Shown here piece after piece: positions 33,948 through 44,871 of a DNA stretch of 64,000 bases. The stretch is from the NCBI GenBank assembly GCA_003971905.1, contig RSEE01000083.1, positions 124,001 through 188,000 of the forward strand. The letters run 5' to 3'. Numbering within the stretch: position 1 is the first letter of the stretch; every line of letters starts with the position of its first letter. The notes beneath the pieces were generated by a model. That model made no database searches. It was given only the letters and a program-made list of their open reading frames with translations, and was not told the DNA's origin. The position numbers and the translations under genes are program-made. This DNA is from Moniliella sp. 'wahieum' (taxonomy: Eukaryota; Basidiomycota; Moniliellomycetes; Moniliellales; Moniliellaceae).

Positions 33948-36900
33948 GGGGGTGGGGTGGGCGGCGGATGCGGGTGCGGGGAGGGTGGGTGCAGGTGGGG
34001 AGGCGGGGGGCAGGAGGGGGGGCGTCGAAGGGAAGGAGACGGGGAAGGAGAAGGGGAGGGAGAAGCAGAAGGAGAAGCAGAAGGAGAAGCAGAAGGAGAA
34101 GGAAAGGAAAGGAAAAGAAAAAGGGGGCGCGAAGGGGACGGAGAGGAGAAGGGGAACAAGAAGGAGAAGCGGGACAGGCAGGGGACGGCGCGGGGGAAGA
34201 CGACGGGGAAGGAAAGGGACGCGGTCGGCGCAGTGCGCGGCGAGAGCACAGACAAGCGGGGGGGCAGGCGGGGGCGGAAGAGGCAGCTTATAATATAGCC
34301 CAAGCGACGCTGGCTGGCTGGCTGCGATGGTGGCAGCGTTTCATAAACCGGGGGAGGCGGCCCATCCAGGCGGCTGGCAGACACACCTCGGCCTGCACAC
34401 TGCCCCTGCGCCAGCGCCTTCTGCCCGTACCACGCCACTGTCTGCAACCTTCTCCGCGCCTGCCGCCCGTGCCTGTCCTGGGCGCGGCTGCTATCCGAGC
34501 TGCGACGGCCGCTGCTCCCCATTCCACCCGCCCAGCAGGCCCATCCCTCCCACGCCCGCTCCCGCCGCCCGCATCCTGCCCCCCCCGCGCTGCGCCGTGC
34601 CGCATCCTTCCCCCGCCACGCCGCTGTTCTCTCTTCCTCCTCTGGCGGGGGGTAGCCAGCGTCTCTCGGCACGCGAGACGGTCGGGTGTTCCTCAGCCTC
34701 CGACCGACAACACACGTCTGCCATGTTTCATCATCTGGCACGAGCCGGCCGGCCCGCCCCACCGCGCGCCATATGGCGCTCACATCCAACCAGAACCCAC
34801 TTCTGTGTGTAACGCGTGGACGGCTTGATCCAGTACTGAGAGCTGGATTGCCCTATTAATCTTCGCGGGTCGTATACAGAGCGGCGGAGGGGACATGTTA
34901 TAGCGTCTTGATGAGCGATGAGGGAGGCCTCGGAGCATCTGGGTTAGGGTGCCCCAAATGCACGAAAAAAAAATCAAAAACCCTCAATAGTATACTGTGC
35001 GCAGCCACAACCGTTCTGCTCGCTCTCAGCGAAGGCCGGGCAAAAGCTGCTCTGGCCCTGGTTATAACTTCAAGGCCCAAGCGGGTCTGGTGGCGTATAG
35101 ACCAACTCTGCACTTAGGTGGTCGAAACGCTTGCTGTATCATCAAGCTCACGAGAAGAACAGGTCGAGCTCAGAGATCATCATTCATGCAATACAACCTA
35201 CCCGCAGAAGGCACCTATCGGGCTTGCCTCCATCCTCAATTCACCCGAGTCCCCAAAGCTCGGATGATTATCCAGCATGGAGGGAGGTCAAAGGCTGAGC
35301 GTCTCCCCATCTGTGGCGATGAAGAGCGACTCGGGCGCCGAGGAGAGCCCACGTTGAGCACGTTAATCAGCCAGGCTTGCCTCCTTGTTGCCCCTACACC
35401 GGAAGACATGTGCCCCTCCCCCGTTTCAGCCACAGATGCGGAGAACAGAGAGGGCGGAATGGAGCGGAATAGACGCGGGAATTGGGCAGCACCTGCGAGG
35501 GCGCGGGGGCACAGCAAATAAACTCGTTATATATAGTCTGCCTGGCCGCCTGAGGCCTTCTGAGGCCTGAGGCTCAGGCCGGCTCAGGTCTGACCCGAGG
35601 GTAGCCTCTGCAGTGGTTACTGCTTACTTAGCCTAGCTGAGGCCTCCTTATCATAGGCGCGATCCTACTACTCGCCCTGCTCCTATGCGCACCCCACCGC
35701 AGCTGGCGACATACACCACTTGCACATCTCCTCTCCGCATCCTTTCTCCCCTAATACCCCCCGCGTCGCCGTCCTAGCCCCCGCGCCAAGAACATTTTTT
35801 GCCTATTCAAAAGGACTCTTCTCCCTCAAAGTCTTGGAGTGGGCGCGCTAGCCATCTTGGACGCCAGTGCCGATCTCGCATCACCCAGGCGTCCCAAGCC
35901 AGCATCCCCCCGCCTCAGGCACGCCGTGTCGCCGCTTCCCATCTGGAGCCCAGGCGAGGAGAGCGTTGTTCCGTCCTTGGCATAATGCACTATTAGTCAT
36001 ACAAAACAAGAATCAGCTAGAGGAGGTACTTCCGGTAACCACAGTTACTCCTGCCAACCAGTTCGATCGATTCACGGCCCAGCCTGAGCTCCTTCATTTC
36101 AGCTGCGGCTCCCCTCGGTAGAATCTTCTTCGTTGGTGGGTGCTTCCTTGTGACAAAACATCATCGACATCACCCTTGTGCAAGTAGGGCAAAATTGTCC
36201 TGTTCGTACCATCCCATCATGGTTCGGTGACACTCTGGTTCCAAAAACACGTGGGGGTCTGCAGGTGCTGCGTCCGTCGGATGGAACAGGACAGAACTTA
36301 CTCGAATGGAGTGCCCTTCTCCAAAGTCCAGCATCGGGCAACTACTAATGCCGATGGCCTGTTCGAAGTGGCCATCTCGGGCCCCAGCACCTCCCTCAAA
36401 CACGACCCAAGCGGTTCGGCGCGCGCATCTGGCACCCCCATGTGTCGTCGAAGGTGCGGAGAAGGCAACGTTGGCCGTTATAGGCAGCGTGCTGACCCAT
36501 CTTGGTGGCCCCCGTGAGCAGACGGGCGAGACTGCTTGGATGTGCTACAAAGTCAATAGACGCCAGTTTAGAAGATGTAATCGTTGTGCTTGGTCATGCT
36601 GGTGCTGCGGATGAGCCGGAACCTGACTCGCCGCTCAATGTGGATGCAGCCAACGTGTTGCGTGCGTAGGATGCGGTAGCGTAGTGGTCGGCGTGTCATG
36701 CGTACATGTTGCTGTACGCGTCTGAGCCCAAGTAAAAATTGCTCCTGTGGAGATGTAATGTGGGAGAGTTGGAGTGTGTGTGTTCGCCCGGCAGTTGTAG
36801 CCTCAAGCGTCGTGGCCGTACAAACACGCTGGGTGCTGTATGCCGTATCTTGAGCCCCGGGGATTTCGCGCAAGCTTACGTTACTGGGTTCTGGGTTGCT

Positions 36901-37675
36901 CTGCTTCTGGGATCGACCAGAACAGGCGGCCGGGAATTGGGAATTGCAACTGGTCTACAAGGCAACAGAAGGCGGGATGGGGGGAGACGAGTGTGAATTG
37001 AGATGGAGAGAAGGACAGGATGCATGTCCAAGCAAGAAGAGGAAATCAACAAGTGTGAAGTGTTTGGTTGTTTGCGCTCCAAATTATGTGCTCCCGCTGG
37101 GGGCGTGTAGGCCAGAGCACATACTCAAACGGAGCGCAAGCTAGGCTCCATCTGGGAGCAGTCCACTGCAAGGCACTTGCAGTGGCCAGGGACGAGCCAC
37201 GCACAGAGCATAAGCTCCGCGCGGCCGTCGTTGAGCACCACGAGGATGCGCCTGGAAGCTCGCTGGTGGAAAAGAAAAAGCGCCCTTCGCACCCATCCTC
37301 GGCAGCCCCTCCCACCCCCACAATTCCGCCCTGGGATACTCCGTTCCGCCGTAACCCTCCACTGCGAGGGTAGTGGCGGTAGGCGGCAGGCGTTAAGCCT
37401 TAAAATTTAAGCCGGCAGGACGCCACATCATGGCACCAGGATGTGACGTCACTGGTGGGACCACCAGCCCTGGCGCATCACGTGGTGATGAAAGGGTGAT
37501 GTGGACTTGGGCCTGCCAGGCGAACCGCGGCGATTGTGGTCGAATGCCGAACGGGGGCAGCGTCAGCCGCCGAATTGGGCGCCGAGCCCCATGTCACACA
37601 TCACACATCACACATTGCACGCGCACATTCGTCTTCTTGCTGCCCGCTTCCCCCCCCACCACACCCAGGGCCACG
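33948..37675. other. Large spacer (3.7 kb)
   Basis: No gene is recognised. The first 300 bases are purine-rich with an AGAAGGAGAAGC-type repeat (34055-34100). A GC-rich C/T block follows to 34800. From there the stretch is mixed, with stuttering GAGGCC/TGAGGC words at 35545-35600. Several short open frames at 36100-36870 do not join into one protein I can name. Just before GRS1, CACACAT repeats lie at 37590-37615. Confidence 0.5.
34055..34110 (+). repeat. AGAAGGAGAAGC-type minisatellite
   Basis: Four nearly identical 12-base units (GAGAAGCAGAAG) in tandem, passing into GAAAGGAAAGG. Confidence 0.75.
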
Positions 37676-39807
37676 ATGACCACTGCTCCGTCGCAGGTCA
37701 AGAAGGATGCGCATCCATGGGACCGCGCTCTGCTCGAAGGGCTGATCACTAAGCGCTTTTTCTACAACCCCTCCTTTGAGATCTACGGCGGTACGTGTCC
37801 CTTGTCATTTCTTGTCTGATCTCATATCTCACTTCTCACTGGTCAGCCCTGCCGCCTGTCTGCCCACTCGCCCTCCTTCCGTTTCCTTGCTTTCTTTTGC
37901 CCTCGCGGAGCGCTGACAGTCCGTGCCTGATCTGGTAGGTGTCGCGGGTCTGTACGATTATGGTCCGACGGGCGCGGCGCTGCAGGCCAACATTATCTCC
38001 GAGTGGCGTAAGCACTTTATCCTGGAGGAGGACATGCTCGAGGTCGACCCGACCATCATGACGCTTGACGAGGTACTAAAGACGTCGGGCCACGTGGAGA
38101 AATTCACCGACTTTATGTGCCGGGATGTGAAGACGGGGGACATTTTCCGTGCGGACCACTTGATTGAAGGGGTGCTAGAGGCGCGGTTGAAGGGCGATGC
38201 GGAAGCGCGTGCGTTGGAACAGGGCAAGACGATTGACACATCGGCCGATGCGCCGGACGCCAAGGACGACAAGAAGACAGCCAAGAAAAAGAAGATCAAG
38301 TCGACGGCGTCAAGTGGCAGACGAGACCAAGGCGGAGATCGAGTACGTGTTGGCGCAGATTGAAACTACACCGGCCCGCAACTGGGCGAGCTGATCACCA
38401 AATTTGCCATCCGCGCCCCCGAGACGGGCAACGAGGGTGACCGAGCCAGTCGAGTTTAACCTCATGTTTTCCACGGAGATTGGTCCGACCGGGACGCAAA
38501 AGGGCTACCTCCGTCCCGAGACGGCGCAGGGCCACTTTGTCAATTTGCCCGCCTTCTCGAGTTTAACAATGGTCGGATCCCCTTTGCGTCGGCGCACGTG
38601 GCAAGCATCCGCAACGAGATTAGTCCGCGGGCTGGGGGTTGCTGCGCGTGCGCGAATTTGTCATGGGCGAAATTGAGCACTTTGTTGACCCCGAAGACAA
38701 GAGTCACCCGCGCTTTGCCGAGGTGGCGCAGTTGACGCTGCCGTGGCTGCCCAAGGCTACGCAAGAAGCGGGCAAGACCGAGCTTACCTATGCTACCGTG
38801 GGCGATGCGGTGACGCAGGGCATGTGCGACAACGAGACGCGGGGTACTTTGTTGCGCGGATCTGGCAGTTTCTGGAAAAGATTGGCATGGACACCCGTAT
38901 CCGCTTCCGCCAGCACATGCACAACGAAATGGCCCACTACGCGTCCGACTGCTGGGACGCGGAAATCAGAACGTCGTATGGGTGGATCGAAGTGTGGGCT
39001 GTGCAGACCGGAGCGCGTACGACCTTACGGTCCACGCGCGTAGGACCAAGAAGGACCTGTCGGTGCACCAGCTCTTGACCGAGCCCAAGGTGTACGAAAA
39101 GTACATTCCTACTCTCAACAAGAAACTGCTCGGTCCCAAGTTCAAAAGGACGCCAAGGCAGTGGAGGAGAGATTCTTGAGATGGACCAAGCCCAGCTCGA
39201 CGCTTGGCCCACGCCCTCCAAGCGGGCCAGGCCACGATCACCGTCGGTGGCAAGAGCGGGAGTTGAGCTCGGACTTGGTCACGGTGGAGCTCAAGACGGT
39301 CAAGGAACACACGCGGACGTACGTACCGAATGTGATTGAGCCTTCGTTTGGCATGGGCGGATTTTCTATGCCTTGCTCGAGCATGCGTTTGGTCGCGCGA
39401 GGAGGATGCGCAGCGCGGCGTGCTGAGTTTGCCCCCGCTCGTGGCACGTCAAGGCGCTGATCGTGCCCATTTCGTCCAACAAGGAGTTCCAGCCCTTGGT
39501 GCGCGAGGTGACGCGCAAGTTGCGTGCGGCTGGCGTCGCGAGCCGGGTGGACGATAGTAATGCGACCATTGGTCGGCGGTACTCGCGCAACGATGAGCTC
39601 GGCACCCCGTTTGCCTGCACCCTCGACTTTGCGTCGTTGGAGAAAGGTACGATGACGCTGCGCGAGCGCGACACCACGTCCCAGCTCATTGGCCCGATCG
39701 ACGAGGTGATTGCGGTGATCAAGGGCTTGTCGGATGCCACGTTGACCTGGAAAGAGGCCCAGAAGAAGTTGCCCAGCTACAGTGGCGAACAGGATGTGCA
39801 GCAGTAA
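37676..39807 (+). CDS. GRS1: Glycyl-tRNA synthetase
   Basis: The class II enzyme that charges tRNA-Gly in cytosol and, in fungi, usually also mitochondria. Start [20 protein letters not shown] at 37676. The exon 1/2 junction makes [17 protein letters not shown], a hallmark of the family. Next come [20 protein letters not shown] and a Lys-rich insert, then [18 protein letters not shown], the motif 2 region RNEISPRAG and [17 protein letters not shown]. The anticodon-binding C-terminus has [20 protein letters not shown] and [15 protein letters not shown]. The stop is at 39805-39807. About 660 codons spliced, the usual length. At least six frame switches, for example near 38310, 38440, 38640 and 38870. 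A non-AUG or upstream start for a mitochondrial form is possible: the frame is open to 37430. Confidence 0.95.
37791..37938 (+). other. Intron in GRS1 (148 nt)
   Basis: GTACGT start, GCTGAC branch-like site near 37911, GGTAG end; rejoins IYG to [10 protein letters not shown] at a conserved spot. Confidence 0.92.
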
Positions 39808-40232
39808 GCTAAGTCACCCCCTTTTGCACCTGCTCCTGCTCCTACTCCCTTTTGTCATTCATTGTCTACTTTCTCTCCATACCTATCATCGACAATAACG
39901 CAGTGGTCGGTTGCTAGTAGTCTGTTAGAATGAGAGGTACCCAACGTCCATCCAAGCATGGGAACAGCATCAGGATATACAATTAGACAAATCGAGGAGG
40001 AAGAATCTTAAACCGGGTGCAGAGACGTGGTGTGAGGGGAAGCGCGTCATAAGTACACCCTGACGCAAAGAAAAAAGAAACGATGGACAAGAAAGCGGGA
40101 AAGAAAAGAGGAAGAGGGAAGGGCATACACAACACCAAAGCGCTACACTGAACCTGAACATCAACGCAGTAGGAGACACAGTAGGGGAGGAGGAAAAAGG
40201 ACGGGCGGGGGGGAAACAGGGTCGTGCAGCCG
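39808..40232. other. Convergent spacer, GRS1 and UGD1
   Basis: 425 bases holding the two 3' UTRs. The second half is purine-rich on the plus strand (pyrimidine-rich for UGD1). No gene. Confidence 0.5.
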
Positions 40233-41765
40233 TTACGCCCAGACGGGGTCCTGAATTTCGGGGCCCTTGCCAACCGAGTGAACGACCCAGCCGAGCTTGC
40301 GCAACGCCAGCGGATTGACAATGTTGCGGCCATCAAACAGGAAGGCTGGCTTCTTGACACTCTGGTAGATCTTGGCCCAGTCCAAGGAGCGGAACTCGTC
40401 CCATTCGTAATGATTACCACTGCCTCTGCGTCCTGGCACGCCTCCTCGGCCGAGGCGACAATGTGGCCTGTTTTTCGTACAGGTCCGCATCGGACTGAAC
40501 CCCGGGCTCGGTCAGGTCGAGGAAGATCTGGTCCCTGGACACCTTGGGGTCGTAGATGGAAATGTGAGCATTCTCGTTGCGGAAGGCTTTGCATACTGAT
40601 CGCTGCTGTTTCGCGCGTGTCGCCGGTATCCTTTTTGAATGCAAATCCAAGCACGGCAATCTTCTTGTTGGTAATCGTGTTGAACAGCGTCTTGATGACC
40701 TTGTTGGCGAAGCGATCTTTGCTGTACTCGTTCATCTCCACCACTTGGTGCCAGTACGCTGCTACCTCGGGAACCCAGACTCTCTGAGAGCTGTGTGCAA
40801 CAGTCAGTAGACCTCATAGAGAAGGAATGATGAATAGAGAGGGAGGGAGGGGAAGAAAGAAAGAAATAGGAGAATGGAGACGCACGTAAACCAAGTTGAG
40901 AATGTCCTTCTGGAAGCAAAGCCACCAAAGCCGACCGAGGCCTTGAGGAACTTGGGCCCAATTCGGGCGTCGAGACCGCATGCATGAGCAACCTCTTCCA
41001 CGTTTGGCACCGGTCGCCTCGCAGATGGCGGCCATGGCGTTGATGGAAGAAATGCGCTGGGCGAGAGCGTTGGCAGCGAGTTTGGAGAGTTCGGAAGACC
41101 AAGACCAGTGGGTAGATACGTTGCATGGGGACCCGTTGTTGTACACCTCGGCCAGGGCGGCGGCAGCCTTGGTGCCGCTCTCGCTGGGCAGGGAACCGAT
41201 CAAGACACGGTCGGGATTGTTGAGGTCGGGAATGGCGGTGCCTCGGCGAGGAACTCGGGGTTGGACAGAATGTCAAACTGCAGGCCCGGGCGCGAGTTGG
41301 ATTCGAGAATGACACGCATCGAGGCTGCGGTGCGGCAGGGCAAACCGTTGATTTTTCCACAATGATCTTGGAGCTCTCTGCGACGGCGGCGATGCGGCGG
41401 GTAGAGGCCTCGACATAGGCCAGGTCGGCAGCAAAGCCTTTGCCCACGCCGGACTTTTTGGTGGGGTTGACGGAGACAAAGATGAGGTCGGCGTCGCGGA
41501 TGGCAGCGTCAATGTCGGTGGAGAAGAAGAGGTTGCGGCCGCGGCAGCTCTTGACGACGTGGTCGAGGCCAGGCTCGTAGACGGGCAGGTCGTCCGAGTT
41601 CCACGCCGCAATGCGGGTGGGGTTGACATCGACAATGGTGACCTGGATGTGAGGGCAGCGCTGGGCAATGACGCTGCAGGTGGGGCCGCCGACGTAGCCG
41701 GCGCCGATGCAGCAGATCTTGCGCACTGCGGGCGGGGTGGGGGCCGCGGCGGAGGGGACGACCAT
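40233..41765 (-). CDS. UGD1: UDP-glucose 6-dehydrogenase
   Basis: Oxidises UDP-glucose to UDP-glucuronate with NAD+, feeding UDP-xylose and glucuronate-containing wall or capsule glycans, a route prominent in basidiomycetes. Start [16 protein letters not shown] at 41765, then the Rossmann motif [11 protein letters not shown]. Next: [61 protein letters not shown] (across a frame change) and the active-site [16 protein letters not shown] (about 40925-40890). An intron falls directly after NLVY. Then [31 protein letters not shown] and the C-terminus [14 protein letters not shown]. About 478 codons, the normal length. The catalytic cysteine is present but next to a frame switch. Confidence 0.94.
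40791..40885 (-). other. Intron in UGD1 (95 nt)
   Basis: Minus strand: GTGCGT start, TACTGAC branch site, CACACAG end; joins LNLVY to LSESLG. Confidence 0.92.
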
Positions 41766-41980
41766 GATGGGGGGGGGGCAGGTGGAGGGGGCAGGCAATG
41801 GGAGGGGTGGAGAGGCTGTCTTTATTGGCGGCTGGCCACCCGAGGCTGCTGGGACGCAGGCTGGGCCGGCACAGGAGCATGCGGCCTGGCCACGGATGCT
41901 GACAGGCGCTCTGGCTGGGGCGGTGAGCGGTGAGGGATGGGCGAGCGGTAGGGTTGGAGGCGTGCTGATCGGCACGTGCG

Positions 41981-42060
41981 GCTGGCGAGTGCGGGCGAGT
42001 GCGGGCGAGTGCGGGCGAGTGCGGGCGAGTGCGGGCGAGTGCGGGCGAGTGCGGGCGAGT
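41981..42060 (+). repeat. Decamer array GCGGGCGAGT, eight units
   Basis: Seven perfect units preceded by one with a single change (GCTGGCGAGT). It sits 216-295 bp upstream of the UGD1 start. Decayed GCGTGCGTGT-like units follow to about 42080. Confidence 0.95.
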
Positions 42061-42734
42061 GCGTGCGTGTGCGTGCAAGTGCAGTGCTGGGCAGTGCTGG
42101 GCAGTGCGGCGGACTGGCTGAGCGGGTGCGCGTCGATCGGAGGGGCGCAGACTCAGATTCGATAGCAAAGCGTCGATCAGCATCGGTCACGCCGCCCAGC
42201 CCAGCGCCTCGGTTGCTGGCGAATACCGGTGGGCAAAAGCGCATGGGAGATCCATCTCCGATCGCCTGTCCTCCTCCAGCGCCTCCTCCCGCCGCCTTTC
42301 TAGGCACCCGAGCGGCGGAGGAGCAGACACTGGGGCGGTGCTGTGTGTTTCTTCGGCTGCGCTTTGGCATTCGACGTCCAACGTTCGATGTTCGACGTTC
42401 GACGTTCGGCTGGGACGCTCGGGGGGTAGCACTTGACGTTTAACACGTTTAACGCTTAACCAGAGCGAGGCCCTAGCAGTTCCTAGATCCTGCTTCAAGC
42501 TTCAGCGTGCCAAGCCCTGCCATGCTCCGCTTCCCATCTCAGATCTCACATTTCATCTTCTAGTGCACACAGCCAATGCCCAATGGGCCTCCCGAACCAC
42601 CCCATTCTCATTCTAACCGTTCGCCAGCCTCGACATTCTCTCCTCCGGCTCATATTCAAACCAGGACTGGGCACTGATCGAGATCCGCAGTGTCCTGTCT
42701 AGGCCCGTGCGAACAGCCATGACTAAGTGACTCC

Positions 42735-42815
42735 GATCAAGCTTCAAGCTTCAAGTGACTAGTCCTAGTCACTAGTCGAGCTTCAAGCTTCAAGCTCAAG
42801 CTTCAAGCTTCAAGC
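42735..42815. repeat. GCTTCAAGC array with nested palindromes
   Basis: Repeated AAGCTTCAAGCTTCAAG flanks a central GTGACTAGTCCTAGTCACTAG palindrome-like core. Small hairpins are possible on either strand. Confidence 0.75.
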
Positions 42816-43438
42816 GACGAGTGACATGCCATTGTGACATGCATGTGACGCGATGACGGGGTGCCGGTGACCGATTAAGCTGCCATGTCAACATGTCAAC
42901 TTCAACGAGCGCCAAGGGCCCGTGACCTCGGCGAAACGGTACAAGGTGACCGAGCTGATCTGCGCGTAGGCACCTCACGGTGCCGGGGTCTGCCGGGGTC
43001 TGCCAAGGGCCGTGCCCTGCTGCCCCTGCTGCACTTCTCCATCGTCCCCACACGTGAGGGCAATAGATGAGGGGTATGGTTCATGATTGATGAAACGAGC
43101 AAGTACACAGAACCTTCTCCTGGCTTTGCAAGAGTTTGATGCCTCGGTGACAGCAATGCGGTGCTGGTGCGGGTGAGGGGGCGAACAGACAAGAATGAGG
43201 TGAGGCCTGAGGGAGACTGATGGCCCATCGTCTCACCCTTTCTCATCCTGATGATCGTCGTTGATGAATTGGAGCCGCAGTCACATATACAGGCAAACCA
43301 GAGTGCACACTCCTTGTGTGCCCATGGACCACGGCCGTCGCCCTGCAGCATAGGCTGGACGATCAGCACCAGCCACCATCTGACTGGACCGAAGAGAGAG
43401 GGGATACGAGATATCGTGTGCTGAACGTTGAACCCCAT

Positions 43439-44589
43439 TTACAAAAACGAGGACCCCGATGCGGCAAACCGAGTTGAAAGCGTGGCCGCCTCGGCAATCT
43501 TTTTCGCCTTTGCCGACTCGTCCAGCAACTTGCCCCCGGCGCCCAAGGCCGCTTCGCGGTCCCACACAAAAGGCTGTGGCTGAGAGGAGGACGCGCGGGG
43601 AGAAGCGGACCGATCTCGTTTCCGATCGCGGTCACTGCGAGACGGGTGGGAGCGGTGGGAACGGTGGGAACGATGGGAACGATGGGACCGCTCGGCTTCC
43701 TCCTTCGTCTCGCTATGGCGGGAAGAACGATGAGAGCGAGAATGGCGACCTTCCCTGTCCTTCTCCTTCCCTTCTCTTTCTCTTTCTCTTTCTCTTTCTC
43801 TTCCTCCCGGTCCCGGGACCGATGGTGGTCATGGCGATGACGGTGGCGATGCCGGCTCGATTCGTCTTTGCGGTCGCGGTCGTGACGCTGCCCCTGCACC
43901 TCGCTCCGTCTCTTCTCGCGATGCTGGTCCAAGAGGGACTGCGAACGGGAAGGATCAAACCGTGAGATCTCATCACGAAGAAGCTGGGTGCGCTGACGCT
44001 CCCTTGCCTCTTGAGGCTGCGCGGCCAGGTCAGACCCGGTCATGGACAGAGGCGCTACTTCGCCCCGCACTTCGGCCGCTTCCCGCGCTGGCGCTCGGCC
44101 GGCGTCTCGGTCCAAAGCGTCCCTGCGTCAGTTTGGGAGGAAATGCCAGAGCGGGATTGGACCCGTCCGGCTGGCCCCGCGGCCTGGGAAAATCCACGGT
44201 TCTTCACTTGAGCGGGTTCCCGATCACAGACTGCAAGTTGGGACCCGGGAGCGGCGTGAGCATCCATTCATCTCGAGATGGGGGCGCGTTGGCTGCGTCC
44301 TGCTCGGCCTGGGGACAGTGAGTGGGGGTTAGCACTACGTATGGTTTGAGGTGAGTCATGGAAGAAAAAACGCACCTGCCGTGCGGCGTGCATCCGTTCT
44401 TCCTTTTGGCGAAAGGCATGCTCGGCGGCATCCATCCCGGCGGGCGCGCGGGTGCCTGGGCCTGGGCAGGTGCAGGCAAGGGGCCGACACATCGGGCTCG
44501 GAGCTGCTATCAGAGTGCTGGGAGGGCGACGCAGACCGGGGTGGTGCGCGTTCGGAAGCCAGGCCAGGCGGGAGGCTGGGGCCGATCAT
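43439..44589 (-). CDS. GPALPP-motif / DUF3752 domain protein
   Basis: A conserved eukaryotic nuclear protein family of poorly known role. Start at 44589 with MIGPSLPPGL, a GPALPP-like motif, followed by a Ser/Asp-rich stretch (SDSSSEPD). After EERMHAARQ an intron leads to the DUF3752 start PPSRDEWMLTPLPGPN. The domain continues with SQSLLDQHREKRR. A charged Arg/His/Asp/Glu/Lys repeat region follows (RHRHRHRHDHHRSRDR and EKEKEKEK, about 43860-43750), unusual for the family. The domain closes with QPFVWDREAALGAGGKLLDE and ends RFAASGSSFL, TAA at 43439. The end matches the family's usual RF.GG.. finish. About 350 codons with several frame switches. The start is 282 bp from that of divergent GYP5. 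Confidence 0.82.
44309..44375 (-). other. Intron in the GPALPP gene (67 nt)
   Basis: Minus strand: GTGCGT start, TGCTAAC branch site, CCCCAG end; joins MHAARQ to AEQDAANAP. Confidence 0.9.
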
Positions 44590-44871
44590 CGCTGGGGTCG
44601 ATGGTTGCAGAGCGGGGGTTGCGCGTTACGAGCGGCCAGCAGCGGAATGGCGAGTGGGCGGGGCTGCCGTTGAAAGTTTGCACAGGCGGGTGCTGGCGCC
44701 ACCCAGAGGAAAATGCAATTTCAAACGAAAACGGATTGGTGTGCGGCCGTGGGCGGCGCAACGCCGCTCGCTCCACCGCATCTGTCTTGGATTGGGCCCC
44801 CCTCAGGCCTCACCACCACCACCACCGCATCCATCCCATCTGCTCCTGGAGAGCCCGCGTTGGAATCCACC
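44590..44871. promoter_or_regulatory. Divergent promoter, GPALPP gene and GYP5
   Basis: 282 bp between two start codons. Contains CCACCACCACC repeats close to the GYP5 start (44811-44828). No TATA box evident. Confidence 0.5.

Larger units (their letters stand above)
41766..43438. other. Spacer upstream of UGD1
   Basis: UGD1 promoter side and GPALPP 3' side. It holds a decamer array (41981-42060), a GTTCGACGTTCGA cluster (42375-42450), and a GCTTCAAGC array with ACTAGT palindromes (42735-42815). No gene is supported. Confidence 0.55.

Noticed and set aside
33515-34828. Plus-strand open frame of 437 codons, rich in Gly and Arg
   Set aside because: It is opposite the Pro-rich SNT2 N-terminus and a purine-rich repeat; GC-rich sequence keeps the reverse frame open.
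36099-36873. Several short open frames on both strands in the spacer before GRS1
   Set aside because: Some pieces look protein-like, but I could not join them into one reading on one strand or match a family.
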